Assembly (NCBI RefSeq): GCF_023015965.1 | Contig: NZ_JALKAN010000001.1 | Span: forward strand, 1 to 64,000 | Length of the DNA stretch: 64,000 nt | Source of the DNA: Allomuricauda sp. F6463D | GTDB taxonomy: Bacteria; Bacteroidota; Bacteroidia; Flavobacteriales; Flavobacteriaceae | Direction of reading: 5' to 3' | Shown: one piece after another, positions 25,438 to 34,309 of the stretch | How the letters are laid out: each line of letters begins with the position of its first letter | Numbering within the stretch: the first letter of the stretch is position 1 | Translations under genes and position numbers: made by a program | Notes under the pieces: generated by a model | The model's database searches: none | What the model was told of the DNA's origin: nothing | The model's input: the letters and a program-made list of their open reading frames with translations, nothing else

Positions 25438-26399
25438 TTGTTACTTTTTTTAAAGGGCAAACAAGGTTGACTATCGGATTCATACGACCATAATGGTTCT
25501 TTTTCCCAATTAGCTTTCATACCCAGTGCATTGGGGTCAACATTCGGGTATTTATGAAATAACGCCTCCAATCGTGGCGTAAATTGGTTATTGGGCTGTA
25601 TGATGTTCAACATGTACTTCATTAAGCACATATGAACGTACAGATGGATAAACTCGTGCTGTTTGGGTACATTAACTTTGTCGGCAATCCACGGGTATGG
25701 TGGTTTGGACAACAGTTTTACCGTACCGGGCAGATTACGGTTCCAAAGTCTGGAATGGTGTGCACAAAAATTGCGTATTTGGGCTATGGACTGCAACCAA
25801 CTGGGTAAATAGGTATGGTTGACCGCACCAAGTTCTTGGGCAATAACATCCTTGGATTCGATGGTGTGTTTTAGATTACCGTATAACTTGGACAAGGTTC
25901 CAAAACTGGTTTGCTCCAAGGTTTTCCATGATGGTGGAAAACGTTTGTCATCTTTGTGTTTTTTGAAATGTTTTTTTATGGTGGGGTCTTTGCTTCTACT
26001 TCTGGTAATTTCTTCCTCCAAACCTGCCAAGGTTTTGGCGTGTGCCATGGTATCCACAAACAAATCGCTATTTTGAAACCACCATGGATCAATCTCCAAA
26101 GAGAGGTGATAGATCAATTTGGTGCGCAAGCTGATTTCTATTTTCTCGATGACATCAAAAAGCAACAAGCGCAATTCGGCATCAAAATTATAGAGCGCCA
26201 CCACATCTTCAAAAGTACTGTTGGGCTTAAAAATGTGCTGTTCTTTATCGGATTGCATTACATACCAATATTCGCCCAACCGGTAATAACTTATATGCGA
26301 AAGGTACTTTATGGCCAAAGCCTCATTGGGAACCAACAAGCCTCTTTCTTTGAGACGGGCAATCTGTTGTTCTTTGGTAAATGCCGATTTATTGTACAT
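25434..26399 (-). CDS. Abi_2-family abortive-infection protein (AbiD/AbiF-like)
   Basis: The 321-aa protein has the Abi_2 pattern: N-terminal TKEQQIARLKERGLLVPNEALAIKYLSHISYYRLGEYWY, then LLLFDVIEKIEISLRTKLIYHLS, and a C-terminal RNFCAHHSRLWNRNL, the conserved R-x4-6-H motif shared with HEPN RNases. The family stops phage growth by killing or arresting infected cells, probably through RNA cleavage. It is translated just before hsdR with a 4-bp overlap, so restriction and abortive infection are co-expressed. This is an uncommon place inside an hsd operon. Confidence 0.88.
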   Translation of the reverse strand: MYNKSAFTKEQQIARLKERGLLVPNEALAIKYLSHISYYRLGEYWYVMQSDKEQHIFKPNSTFEDVVALYNFDAELRLLLFDVIEKIEISLRTKLIYHLSLEIDPWWFQNSDLFVDTMAHAKTLAGLEEEITRSRSKDPTIKKHFKKHKDDKRFPPSWKTLEQTSFGTLSKLYGNLKHTIESKDVIAQELGAVNHTYLPSWLQSIAQIRNFCAHHSRLWNRNLPGTVKLLSKPPYPWIADKVNVPKQHEFIHLYVHMCLMKYMLNIIQPNNQFTPRLEALFHKYPNVDPNALGMKANWEKEPLWSYESDSQPCLPFKKSNK

Positions 26400-26624
26400 A
26401 TGACAACGGCATTAAGAATGTAAGAGGAAGGTATATAAAGCAAAAGACACACCCTGGGACGCTGTTCTTATGGTGTAGCGTGGTGTGTACTGTTGATGCA
26501 AAATTACTATTTTCTACCATATTTTTACTACAATTTACCACAATTGATTGTTTTTTAACATTTACACGCTATACAAATATGTGCTGAAACCCATTTGTAA
26601 AATGATGAAATAGTGATGTTTACG

Positions 26625-27809
26625 CTATTTCAAAAATGCCAACGGAGCTTCGCTGACATTACAGATTTCCATTAGTATCTCTTTGACAAACTCGATCAAA
26701 CCTTCCCGTTGTTGGGCATTGAACAGTTTAGACCGCTCATTTACATTATCGAAATACAATATATCCCTGTAATATGGCCAAACCTTGCTTTCCCTAAACC
26801 CTGACTGAAAATATTCAAGTTGGCCCAAGGCGGCTTTTAAGGGGGCTCTTTCCACTTTATCTTTATTTCCTATGATGCCATAGATGGATTTTTGCCACGG
26901 TATTTTGGATTCACCTTCAAGTTTGATGGCTATATTCTTGGGCCATTTATTGTTTGTAATGCTTATCCCTGTCCAAGAATCACTTAAATCATCGTCCACA
27001 TTTATGTTCCAATCGTCGTTCAATGCATCCCGGAGCCTTTCCGAAATCTCACCTATAAATTGTTGGGCAGCTTCCAATTCAACTTCGGATATGGCATTGC
27101 TGATGGTCTGGGCCGCATTGTAGTTTTCTTTGACAAGCTTGTGCATTTCTTTTTCCATTGCTTTATCGGTTAATTGGTTGGTCAGTTTTTTTAATAGGAC
27201 GATGTATTGCTTTATAGATTCCCTAAGAATCGGTTCTTCTGCCGATTCCTTTAAACAGGCCTCCAGCCAATCCACAATGTCCGTTTTATACGAAAGACAA
27301 TGGTAGTCCTTATCCATGACCAGTGTGCCCTTGCTCTCGGGTGAAGCATCTGAACCATCAAGGGTTAAGTAATATACCGTGTTGTTTTTCTTGTTGTGGT
27401 TACAATACCGTTGTAGTTGCACATTTTGGTCGGCTGCATAGATTTTATTCTCTATACATATACTGTTGGTTTGGTCGGTAATGTAAATATCCACCCTGCC
27501 ACCTGTTAGATTGGAATCGTCCCGTTTTCCAATATATTTTTCCAAGACGACACTTGCCTTGTCCAAATGGATGGTGCTGTTGCCCACGGATTCTAAGAAC
27601 AATCGTAAAAACAAGTTCCCTTTGGCATGTGAGCCTTTTGGATCGAGCAGTTCCCCCAAGAAAGCGGAATGGGTACCATTCTCTTTGTGTTCCATGTTTA
27701 GAATGGAAAACACATTGAAGTTTTCCCCTTTCAGCCTCGACACCTCATTGTGGTGGGCAATGATTCTTTTGGCATCCTTGATCAGTTTTTTTTCGTTGGT
27801 GAATAACAT
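26625..27809 (-). CDS. PD-(D/E)XK nuclease superfamily protein (PDDEXK_4)
   Basis: The 394-aa protein has the PDDEXK_4 signature: ENGTHSAFLGELLDPKGSH near the N-terminus, then VDIYITDQTNSICIENKIYAADQNVQLQRY (Asp, E-x-K). A helical region with RSKLFNAQQREGLIEFVKEIL lies near the end. These proteins occur with restriction and abortive-infection genes, and direct cleavage activity is rarely proven. It lies between hsdS (11-bp gap) and abi (225-bp gap), so it is probably in the hsd transcript. The gap after it contains AT-rich repeats that may hold a promoter for abi-hsdR. Confidence 0.83.
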   Translation of the reverse strand: MLFTNEKKLIKDAKRIIAHHNEVSRLKGENFNVFSILNMEHKENGTHSAFLGELLDPKGSHAKGNLFLRLFLESVGNSTIHLDKASVVLEKYIGKRDDSNLTGGRVDIYITDQTNSICIENKIYAADQNVQLQRYCNHNKKNNTVYYLTLDGSDASPESKGTLVMDKDYHCLSYKTDIVDWLEACLKESAEEPILRESIKQYIVLLKKLTNQLTDKAMEKEMHKLVKENYNAAQTISNAISEVELEAAQQFIGEISERLRDALNDDWNINVDDDLSDSWTGISITNNKWPKNIAIKLEGESKIPWQKSIYGIIGNKDKVERAPLKAALGQLEYFQSGFRESKVWPYYRDILYFDNVNERSKLFNAQQREGLIEFVKEILMEICNVSEAPLAFLK

Positions 27810-27820
27810 AATATAAAAGT

Positions 27821-29038
27821 CTATACAAACATTTGCTGCAACAACCCTTTCTTAAAGGTTTGGGTTTTCTCTATTTGGGTCTGTACCACGGCTATCTTTT
27901 TATCGATGGCACTTAAAAAGTGGGCGATTTGGGTTTGTTCTTCGAGGCAGGGGAAATTAAATTTCAAATCCGATACTATTCTGCCCGAAAGATTTCCTTG
28001 CCCCCCCTGAATGTAAGTTTTGACAATTCTTTCTTTATTATATTTTAATAGGTGAAACAAATATTTTTTATCAGCAATTGTCCTAATACACATAACAGCT
28101 TGGTTGATTGCTCCATTAATTTTAGATAATGCAACTTCTCCACTTGTTGCTCCATATAGGGCATACAACAAATCCCCTTTAACAACCATTTTTGCAGATG
28201 AAGAATTTAAAGCTTCTTCAGAAATGTAGCTGTATACTTTTTCATCTGAAATATTCCCGGAACCAATAAATGGGATGGTCCCCAAATAAAACTTTTTATT
28301 TGTACTCCTTGGAGTTCCTCCTGAAAAGAATTCACAAAAATCCCCCAATCGTTTCTCCTCCCAATCCGGGTACGCACTCCCATCTTCTTTCATAAACCGT
28401 AGTTTCTGAGAAAATATTTGCTGCATCACCCCTTTTTTGTAGTCTTCCAACAAACTTTTCTTTTGTTGTAATTGCCCTATTTTTTTATCAACGGATGAAA
28501 GGAAAGAAGCTGTTTTTTGTTGTTCGGGGAGTGTGGGGATGTTAACTTTAAATCCACGGATACTTTGAAAATTCAATCCTTCCCTTCCACTACCAGTTTG
28601 ACCTCTTAGAATTAGTTTTTGTCCTCTGTAGGAAGCTAAAAATGATTGTACAAACTTAGGTTCATCTTGTTTTAATCTAATAATAGAAACGTGTTGATTA
28701 ACATTTCCTATTTTAAAATCAGTAGGTACTACACAGCTTCTACCAATAGAACCTCCTGTTATATTTAATAGGATATCGTTGCCTTTAACTATACTGCCTT
28801 TCATTTTTGAGTTAATTGATTCTGAGATACAAGTATTATCTAGAACTAACTCATTATTAATTACGTTTTGACTTCTGATAAATGGAATACCAGTTTGTTG
28901 ATAAACTTCTTGACCTCCGGATGGTGTACTCCCACTACCCACCTTAGAACAAAGTAAACCCAACTTTATAGTCTCCCACTCCCCCGAAAACTCCTCAAAC
29001 CTTAACTTCGGCACCAATTTTTGTTCTTTCATGGTCAA
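27821..29038 (-). CDS. hsdS: Type I restriction enzyme, specificity subunit
   Basis: The 405-aa protein has two target-recognition domains, each followed by a helical conserved spacer. The first TRD is about 15-185 (KLRFEEFSGEWETIKLG...), then LPEQQKTASFLSSVDKKIGQLQQKKSLLEDYKKGVMQQIFS. The second (about 225-360) ends with LEEQTQIAHFLSAIDKKIAVVQTQIEKTQTFKKGLLQQMFV. This two-half architecture determines a bipartite recognition sequence. The start overlaps the hsdM stop by 4 bp. The TRDs are AT-richer than the spacers, as often seen when they are exchanged between alleles. Confidence 0.95.
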   Translation of the reverse strand: MTMKEQKLVPKLRFEEFSGEWETIKLGLLCSKVGSGSTPSGGQEVYQQTGIPFIRSQNVINNELVLDNTCISESINSKMKGSIVKGNDILLNITGGSIGRSCVVPTDFKIGNVNQHVSIIRLKQDEPKFVQSFLASYRGQKLILRGQTGSGREGLNFQSIRGFKVNIPTLPEQQKTASFLSSVDKKIGQLQQKKSLLEDYKKGVMQQIFSQKLRFMKEDGSAYPDWEEKRLGDFCEFFSGGTPRSTNKKFYLGTIPFIGSGNISDEKVYSYISEEALNSSSAKMVVKGDLLYALYGATSGEVALSKINGAINQAVMCIRTIADKKYLFHLLKYNKERIVKTYIQGGQGNLSGRIVSDLKFNFPCLEEQTQIAHFLSAIDKKIAVVQTQIEKTQTFKKGLLQQMFV

Positions 29039-30597
29039 AACGGTGTTTTAAGGTTCAACTGTTGGCAGAAGTCGGCAATAAGGGCATCGGTCTCGGTAAT
29101 CTCCTGTTCCAATGCCTGCAAATCGGTGGCCACTTGGTCCAAGTCCACAGGTTCCTCTTCTTCAAAGGTGTCCACATAGCGGGGTATGTTGAGGTTGTAA
29201 TCGTTTTCGGCCACCTCGCTCAATGGGGCCACATAGCTATATTTGTCCTTGGCGCTTCGGGTGCGGTAGGTGTCCACAATGGTATCAATATGGGCTTCCA
29301 TGAGCTTGTTTTTATTGCCATCTTTCTCAAAATCTTGCGAGGCATCAATAAACAATATGTTATCGTTGTGTACCCGGCATTTGCTCAAAACCAAAATACA
29401 GGTGGGGATGCTGGTGCCGTAAAATATGTTGGCGGGCAGGCCTATTACGGCATCCAAATAGTTGAGCTCCTTGATCAGGTATTCCCGAATCGTACCCTCG
29501 GCACTTCCCCTGAACAATACGCCATGGGGCAACACACAGGCCATGGTGCCGTTTTCCGCCAGTTGGTAGATCATGTGCTGCACAAAGGCAAAATCGGCCT
29601 TACTGGTGGGTGCCAATCGTCCGTATTGGCTAAAACGCTCGTCGCTTTCGTTCAACGGGTTGTCCTTACCTTTCCACTTGGCCGAAAATGGGGGGTTGGC
29701 CACAATGGCCTCAAACCGCATGTCCAAATGTTGGGGCTGCTCCAAGGTGTCCTCCTGCTTTATGTCAAATCGCCTAAAATGCACATCGTGCAAGATCATG
29801 TTCATCCGTGCCAAATTGTAGGTGGTCCGGTTGAGTTCCTGCCCGAAAAAGTCATCCACGGGCACCTCCCGGCTCACACGCAAGAGCAAGGAGCCAGAGC
29901 CACAGGTGGGATCGTACACGTTTTTAAGTCGTTTTTTGCCGATGGTCACAATTTTGGCCAATATTTTGGAGACTTGCTGCGGGGTATAGAACTCCCCGGC
30001 TTTTTTACCGGCACCACTGGCAAATTGGGAAATCAGGTACTCGTAGGCATCGCCCAGCACATCCGCTTCGGCATCCTCCAGCGCAAAGTCTATTTTATCC
30101 AGATGGGACAGCACTTTGGAGATCAAGCTGTTTCGGGCTTCGGTGCTTCGGCCCAGTTTGGTGCTGTTGAGGTCCAGGTCCTCAAAAAGCTTGTTGAAAT
30201 CGTCCTCGCTCTCCGTGCCCATGGTACTTTGCTCAATACTGTTGAGAATGCTTTCCAGATCGGCAAGGATAAAATTGCTTTCGTTCTCTGTATTGGCATT
30301 CCCCTTTTTGGCGATGGAGCTAAAAAGCTCTTCGGGTTTTAGAAAGTAGCCCAATTTTAAAAGTGATTCTTCTTTAATGGCCTCCAGATCGCCGGCATCG
30401 GTCACCAAAAGATAATCCTTCACCGCTTCGGTCTCCAATAATTTGTTGGCGTACAGGTATTGTTTTTCGGATAGGTATTTATAGAAAATAAAGCCCAGAA
30501 TGTAATCCCTGAACTCGTCGGCATCCATTTTGCCTCTCAACTCATTGGCAATGTTCCACAATTGCGTTTCCAGCAGTTTCTTTTGTTCTTCGGACAT
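29035..30597 (-). CDS. hsdM: Type I restriction enzyme, methyltransferase subunit
   Basis: The 520-aa protein has the HsdM N-terminal helical domain (LWNIANELRGKMDADEFRDYILGFIFYKYLSEK). The N6-adenine methyltransferase domain carries SAM motif DPTCGSGSLL (229-238) and catalytic NPPF (301-304). The preceding segment GEFYTPQQVSKILAKI is typical. It methylates the recognition sequence with HsdS and is needed for restriction with HsdR. It begins the M-S block of the operon, 206 bp after the RloC-like gene, so it may have its own promoter. It is GC-richer than hsdS and the RloC-like gene, which suggests different histories for the operon parts. Confidence 0.95.
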   Translation of the reverse strand: MSEEQKKLLETQLWNIANELRGKMDADEFRDYILGFIFYKYLSEKQYLYANKLLETEAVKDYLLVTDAGDLEAIKEESLLKLGYFLKPEELFSSIAKKGNANTENESNFILADLESILNSIEQSTMGTESEDDFNKLFEDLDLNSTKLGRSTEARNSLISKVLSHLDKIDFALEDAEADVLGDAYEYLISQFASGAGKKAGEFYTPQQVSKILAKIVTIGKKRLKNVYDPTCGSGSLLLRVSREVPVDDFFGQELNRTTYNLARMNMILHDVHFRRFDIKQEDTLEQPQHLDMRFEAIVANPPFSAKWKGKDNPLNESDERFSQYGRLAPTSKADFAFVQHMIYQLAENGTMACVLPHGVLFRGSAEGTIREYLIKELNYLDAVIGLPANIFYGTSIPTCILVLSKCRVHNDNILFIDASQDFEKDGNKNKLMEAHIDTIVDTYRTRSAKDKYSYVAPLSEVAENDYNLNIPRYVDTFEEEEPVDLDQVATDLQALEQEITETDALIADFCQQLNLKTPF

Positions 30598-30750
30598 GAA
30601 GTGTAGTTTGTTTGGGTAGGTGTATTCTTATTGTTCTCAAATATATGGAAATGGTGGGTATTTTCAGTTTATGTCTTTTACATGCTGCTAGGGCTCTTTA
30701 ATATGTTCAACTCTGTTCGTCTGATAAGAAAAGTTAATGGATTTGTTTTG

Positions 30751-30773
30751 CTGCACATTTGGGAGATGTGCAG
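30751..30773. repeat. Small hairpin upstream of hsdM
   Basis: CTGCACAT (30751-30758) and ATGTGCAG (30766-30773) form an 8-bp stem with a 7-nt loop in the gap between the RloC-like gene and hsdM. No T-run follows on the minus strand, so a terminator is unlikely. It could be an operator for hsdM expression. Confidence 0.35.
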
Positions 30774-30803
30774 TGGTCACTATAGTAATGCCTTCGTGCT
30801 TTT

Positions 30804-33065
30804 TTATATTATCTCAATACAATCGAAAAAATCTCTCAAAATTGAAGCATGGTCTCCATTTGAAGGTTCCGAACCATTGTCATGTAATTCAATGTTTAAG
30901 TCATCACATAGTCGTAATAGTCTTTTATAATCTTCTTTCGGATATTTTTTTTCTAAAGTTGTTGTAAATGTTCTTACACTCTTTCTTGATTTTATAGCAT
31001 CTTCAAGCAGAAAATAATATTTCCGTTTAAAAATGTTTTCCAGGATTACCCTGCAATCACTATTATACTTTTCACCATAGGATTGGTTGTCGTGAATTTC
31101 CTTTACTCGTTTGATTTTAGCTATTATTTTGTCATCTGGAAACTCTTCTTCTATATAGCAATATGTTATTTTACTAGTGTTTATACCATCGATTACTTTA
31201 TCAAAGTCGATTTTTAAAGTTTGAGTAGAACAGTCGCTAAATGACTTAAGGTAAACATCCCTATAGAATGTTTTTTCATGAGTTAATATGATTTTTTGCA
31301 ATGGCTTTTTTTCAACACCTTCATTTTCATATTTTACATCAGCAAGTAATTGAATAGTATCTCTTTTCCTTTCTTCATCGAATGAAGAAAATGGGTCGTC
31401 AAAAACTAAAATCTTTTTATCTAATTTATCATCGTGTTTTAAGAGAGAGAGAAAAAAGGCAAATGCCAAAACCCGCTTATCACTTTCGCTTAATGAATTT
31501 TTAAAGTTAGGAATATCGCTATTTTCAGAATCAAGACTGACAAGGTGTTTATCATAGAATTTAATTGTGAAAAGTCTTTCATCGGAACCTTTGAGCTTCT
31601 TTATTGGTTGTAAATCATCAATCTTAAAATTTGCCCCCATTCGCTTTAAATAGTTGTTGATTGAAGTTTTATGTAAGCCAAAAACTTCTAATGAGTACTC
31701 TTCTAATTCCTTTCTTTTATTTTCCCTTTCAGTTCTTTTGTTTTTAAATGAATTGTTTATTTGTTCAAATTCTTTGCATATATCTTTGAATGCTTTACTT
31801 ATTCTATGCTTTTGAAGCTCCAAATCCTTTATTTCAGAAATGATTTGTGATTGACTTATCGTTTTACCATCTAAAGGGAAATATTTTTCAAGAACTCTTT
31901 TAATTTCATTAATCAGAGTCTTTAATGACTCTTCAAAAAATGAATCGTAATCATTTGAAGGGATAAAATACAAGTCTTGGAATTTGCTTTCAAAATCTTT
32001 TTTTAATGAATCAAAGGCTAAGATTATCTGTTCAAAAAACTCTTGCGTTAACTCAGTTTCAAGAGAATATTTTTCAAAGTCAGCATTCAAAAGATTTACA
32101 GTGTTTTCGAAATTAGCTGAATCCAATTTCCTTTTTGTTTGTTGGACTTGTTTTTGAAGTGATTGATATTCACCTTTAAAGAACTGTTCATATGTTTCTA
32201 ATAATCTAAGCTCTTTTGCATTAAGGTTTTGACCACAGAACACACAAGTCTCCTTTTCTTCTTTTGTTAAGTCAAGACCCTGTCTCAAAAAATCCTTGCT
32301 TGCATCCTTGTTTTTCCAATGAGCAGAAATGTGTCGGTTAATTTCTTCCGGATTGAAGTTTATTCGACTATTTAAAATCTTATTTATATCTAAGCCTGAT
32401 AGGGAACTGAAAAAAGATAAATGTTTGCGAATAGTTGTTGTAATTACTTCCTTGTTTTGCAGGCGTTGTAATTCTTCTTTTTTGGCTTTAATTTGATCAT
32501 TTAGGTGGGTTGTTTCTGGTATTGCACAAAATTTTTCAATTGTGATATTTCCATAATCTGAACTAGGTAAAAGCTTGTTAAAGTTATTGGTAAGCTGTCG
32601 TTTCTTTTCCGTTAATTCATTCAATTCCTTTTGAAGCTGTTGGATTTCAGAGTTTAAATCAATTCCTTTTTCGCCAATAATAATTTGATTCAAGCTCTTT
32701 TGGTTGTCGAAGGTTATTTCTTCCCCTTGAAATACATTCTCAGTAATGAATTGAGTGTCGAATATTTGAATATTAGGATTTCCTGTTGTCCATTGATTGC
32801 TATTAAAGTCAAGAATTGTTCTAGTGGAGCCATCGGTGAATCGGATTTTTATATCAGGGTTTCCTGCTATTCCGAATGATTTTTTCCCTTCGATGATTTT
32901 TTTGTCACCTGTTTTGATAGACCTGAAAATAGCAGTAAGGGTGCTTTTACCCAAAGTGTTTCGACCGTAAATTATTGTATTTTCTTGAAATTGAGAACCT
33001 GCGGCTTGACAATCAACAAATTTTCCAACCTTCTTAATGTTTTGAATCGCTTCAATTTTGTTCAT
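30804..33065 (-). CDS. RloC/PrrC-like AAA_13 ATPase, putative anticodon nuclease
   Basis: The 753-aa protein is ABC-type: P-loop GRNTLGKST (34-42), ABC signature LSESDKR (525-531), Walker B ILVFDDP (552-558). Between lie long coiled coils with a CVFCGQ pair (C274, C277) resembling the zinc hook of RloC. The C-terminal region has R672-x3-E676 and candidate histidines H728 and H739, which fits the Arg/Glu/His triad of anticodon nucleases. PrrC and RloC cut tRNA when phage disturbs restriction, and they are encoded with type I systems, as here. The nuclease assignment is an inference; the ATPase is certain. It is AT-rich compared with hsdM. Confidence 0.7.
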   Translation of the reverse strand: MNKIEAIQNIKKVGKFVDCQAAGSQFQENTIIYGRNTLGKSTLTAIFRSIKTGDKKIIEGKKSFGIAGNPDIKIRFTDGSTRTILDFNSNQWTTGNPNIQIFDTQFITENVFQGEEITFDNQKSLNQIIIGEKGIDLNSEIQQLQKELNELTEKKRQLTNNFNKLLPSSDYGNITIEKFCAIPETTHLNDQIKAKKEELQRLQNKEVITTTIRKHLSFFSSLSGLDINKILNSRINFNPEEINRHISAHWKNKDASKDFLRQGLDLTKEEKETCVFCGQNLNAKELRLLETYEQFFKGEYQSLQKQVQQTKRKLDSANFENTVNLLNADFEKYSLETELTQEFFEQIILAFDSLKKDFESKFQDLYFIPSNDYDSFFEESLKTLINEIKRVLEKYFPLDGKTISQSQIISEIKDLELQKHRISKAFKDICKEFEQINNSFKNKRTERENKRKELEEYSLEVFGLHKTSINNYLKRMGANFKIDDLQPIKKLKGSDERLFTIKFYDKHLVSLDSENSDIPNFKNSLSESDKRVLAFAFFLSLLKHDDKLDKKILVFDDPFSSFDEERKRDTIQLLADVKYENEGVEKKPLQKIILTHEKTFYRDVYLKSFSDCSTQTLKIDFDKVIDGINTSKITYCYIEEEFPDDKIIAKIKRVKEIHDNQSYGEKYNSDCRVILENIFKRKYYFLLEDAIKSRKSVRTFTTTLEKKYPKEDYKRLLRLCDDLNIELHDNGSEPSNGDHASILRDFFDCIEII

Positions 33066-33271
33066 TGGTTTCTTTTTTTCTGCATGATGGCATAACTAGT
33101 TTATTTCTCCCGTTTTACTATGCATATCACCTAATGTGATGGACTTAATCAAATTTGCATATGTAAACAAAACATAGCCATATTATTAAAGTTTAAGGAA
33201 GATACTAAATGTAAGAATTTTCGATAAATAAGGAAATGTGAAATCCTGTAAGGAGAATTAAATTGGAATTT

Positions 33272-33580
33272 TTAGGGTCGTATATCTGTGCCAAATTCTT
33301 TTTCAAATTCTGAAAAAAATTCTTCTAATGAATAGTTTTCAAATCGACAAATACTATAAATGGTCGTTAATGGTATATTGTAACCATCTGGTTCTTTAAT
33401 CTTACTTAATGTTGAAGATGTAAGGCCACATTCACTGGCGTATTCATTTTGGGATATTTCATGACCGTCTTGATTATAAAAAGGAGTGAAGAATTTTTTA
33501 GCAATAAAGTTGCACAAATGCTTATTTACTAAAGCATTGATTTTTTTTAATTCGTCTTTATTGGAATTAGTCCGTGACAA
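33272..33580 (-). CDS. XRE-like HTH regulator of the defence operon
   Basis: The 102-aa protein has a helix-turn-helix: EISQNEYASECGLTSSTLSKIKEPDGYNIPLTTIYSICRFENYSLEEFF. The N-terminus is Lys/Asn-rich. It is the first gene of the minus-strand defence block, 206 bp upstream of the RloC-like gene. A repressor or C-protein role for the following anticodon-nuclease/hsd genes is likely. No operator was identified. Confidence 0.75.
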   Translation of the reverse strand: MSRTNSNKDELKKINALVNKHLCNFIAKKFFTPFYNQDGHEISQNEYASECGLTSSTLSKIKEPDGYNIPLTTIYSICRFENYSLEEFFSEFEKEFGTDIRP

Positions 33581-33729
33581 CTTAATTGTTTTTTATCAAA
33601 AGAAGCTGTTAACAAAAAAATATCTGTTCGCGATAGCGAATGATTGTGTTTTTTTATTATATTGCCATTGTTATAAATACATTTGCGATTCTTCGTTTAG
33701 AACATATTTGAAGCTATCGCTTTGAATCT

Positions 33730-33837
33730 CGACTTGAAAACTGGTAATTTTTAGTACACGAGAGGATAAGCAGATTGGCTCACGACCCGGGCGTGAGCTC
33801 TCTTATTCGTGTACAGGTATACCAGTACCTCAAGTCG
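33730..33837. repeat. 108-nt rod-like structured element (nested inverted repeats)
   Basis: Five nested stems share one axis: CGACTTGA (33730-33737)/TCAAGTCG (33830-33837); ACTGGTA (33740-33746)/TACCAGT (33820-33826); GTACACGA (33754-33761)/TCGTGTAC (33807-33814); ATAAG (33766-33770)/CTTAT (33802-33806); GCTCACG (33778-33784)/CGTGAGC (33792-33798). The apical loop is ACCCGGG. Unpaired bulges lie mostly on the left side. It is too long and too evenly interrupted for a simple terminator and has no T-run. It could be a structured RNA, a recombination site or an element end. Confidence 0.7.
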
Positions 33838-34034
33838 GTAAGTTGAGTTTCACGCCCAACTTTTTCTTAGCGTTTGGTTTCTTTTTTCCTTTCGGGGCAT
33901 CGCCCAACCATTTGGGTTATGGGAAACATTTGGCAACTTTTTTATGTAGGGTTCACACCGTGTTTTTGTTCCATTTTTGGGGCCTGTCACTCGGTATTCG
34001 ATATCCTGTTCAAGAAAAAGCCAAAGAACCCCGT

Positions 34035-34238
34035 TTAAACCTTGATCTGTAGTTGTGGGATACACGTTACATACTTTTCCGGTTCACGATACCTTTTAGT
34101 CCCATAACTGACGTACACTTTGAGGTCAACCGGCCCAATCACGAAACCATGGTCTTTTTGGTTTAGGAATTCTATTTCTGGGTATGCTTTTACCCGGACA
34201 GGATGGCCTATGTCCGAACCTTGATGTCCTTTTTGAAG
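34035..34238 (-). pseudogene. Probable gene remnant, 67 codons open without a start
   Basis: On the minus strand an open stretch reads protein-like, including VRVKAYPEIEFLNQKDHGFV and VDLKVYVSYGTKRYREPEKY, and ends in a stop at 34035-34037. A stop codon directly precedes it, and no start codon in a suitable place gives a whole protein. It looks like the C-terminal end of a broken gene. The remaining sequence between 33838 and 34309 contains no other gene I can support, apart from the promoter region of the downstream susC gene. Confidence 0.35.
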
Positions 34239-34309
34239 TTACGGATTTTCCGTGACTTATGGGACAGTGTGGAGAATAACTAACGCTTTAATTAAAAGAA
34301 CTCAATTTT

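Noticed and set aside
29062..30342. Long plus-strand open frame (426 codons) antisense to hsdM
   Set aside because: It is a shadow of the well-supported hsdM gene: its composition mirrors that gene's codon bias and it has no domain pattern.
33850..34065. Minus-strand frame of 71 codons with a basic C-terminus
   Set aside because: It overlaps the more protein-like remnant at 34035-34238 and has no domain or context; I could not tell it from chance.
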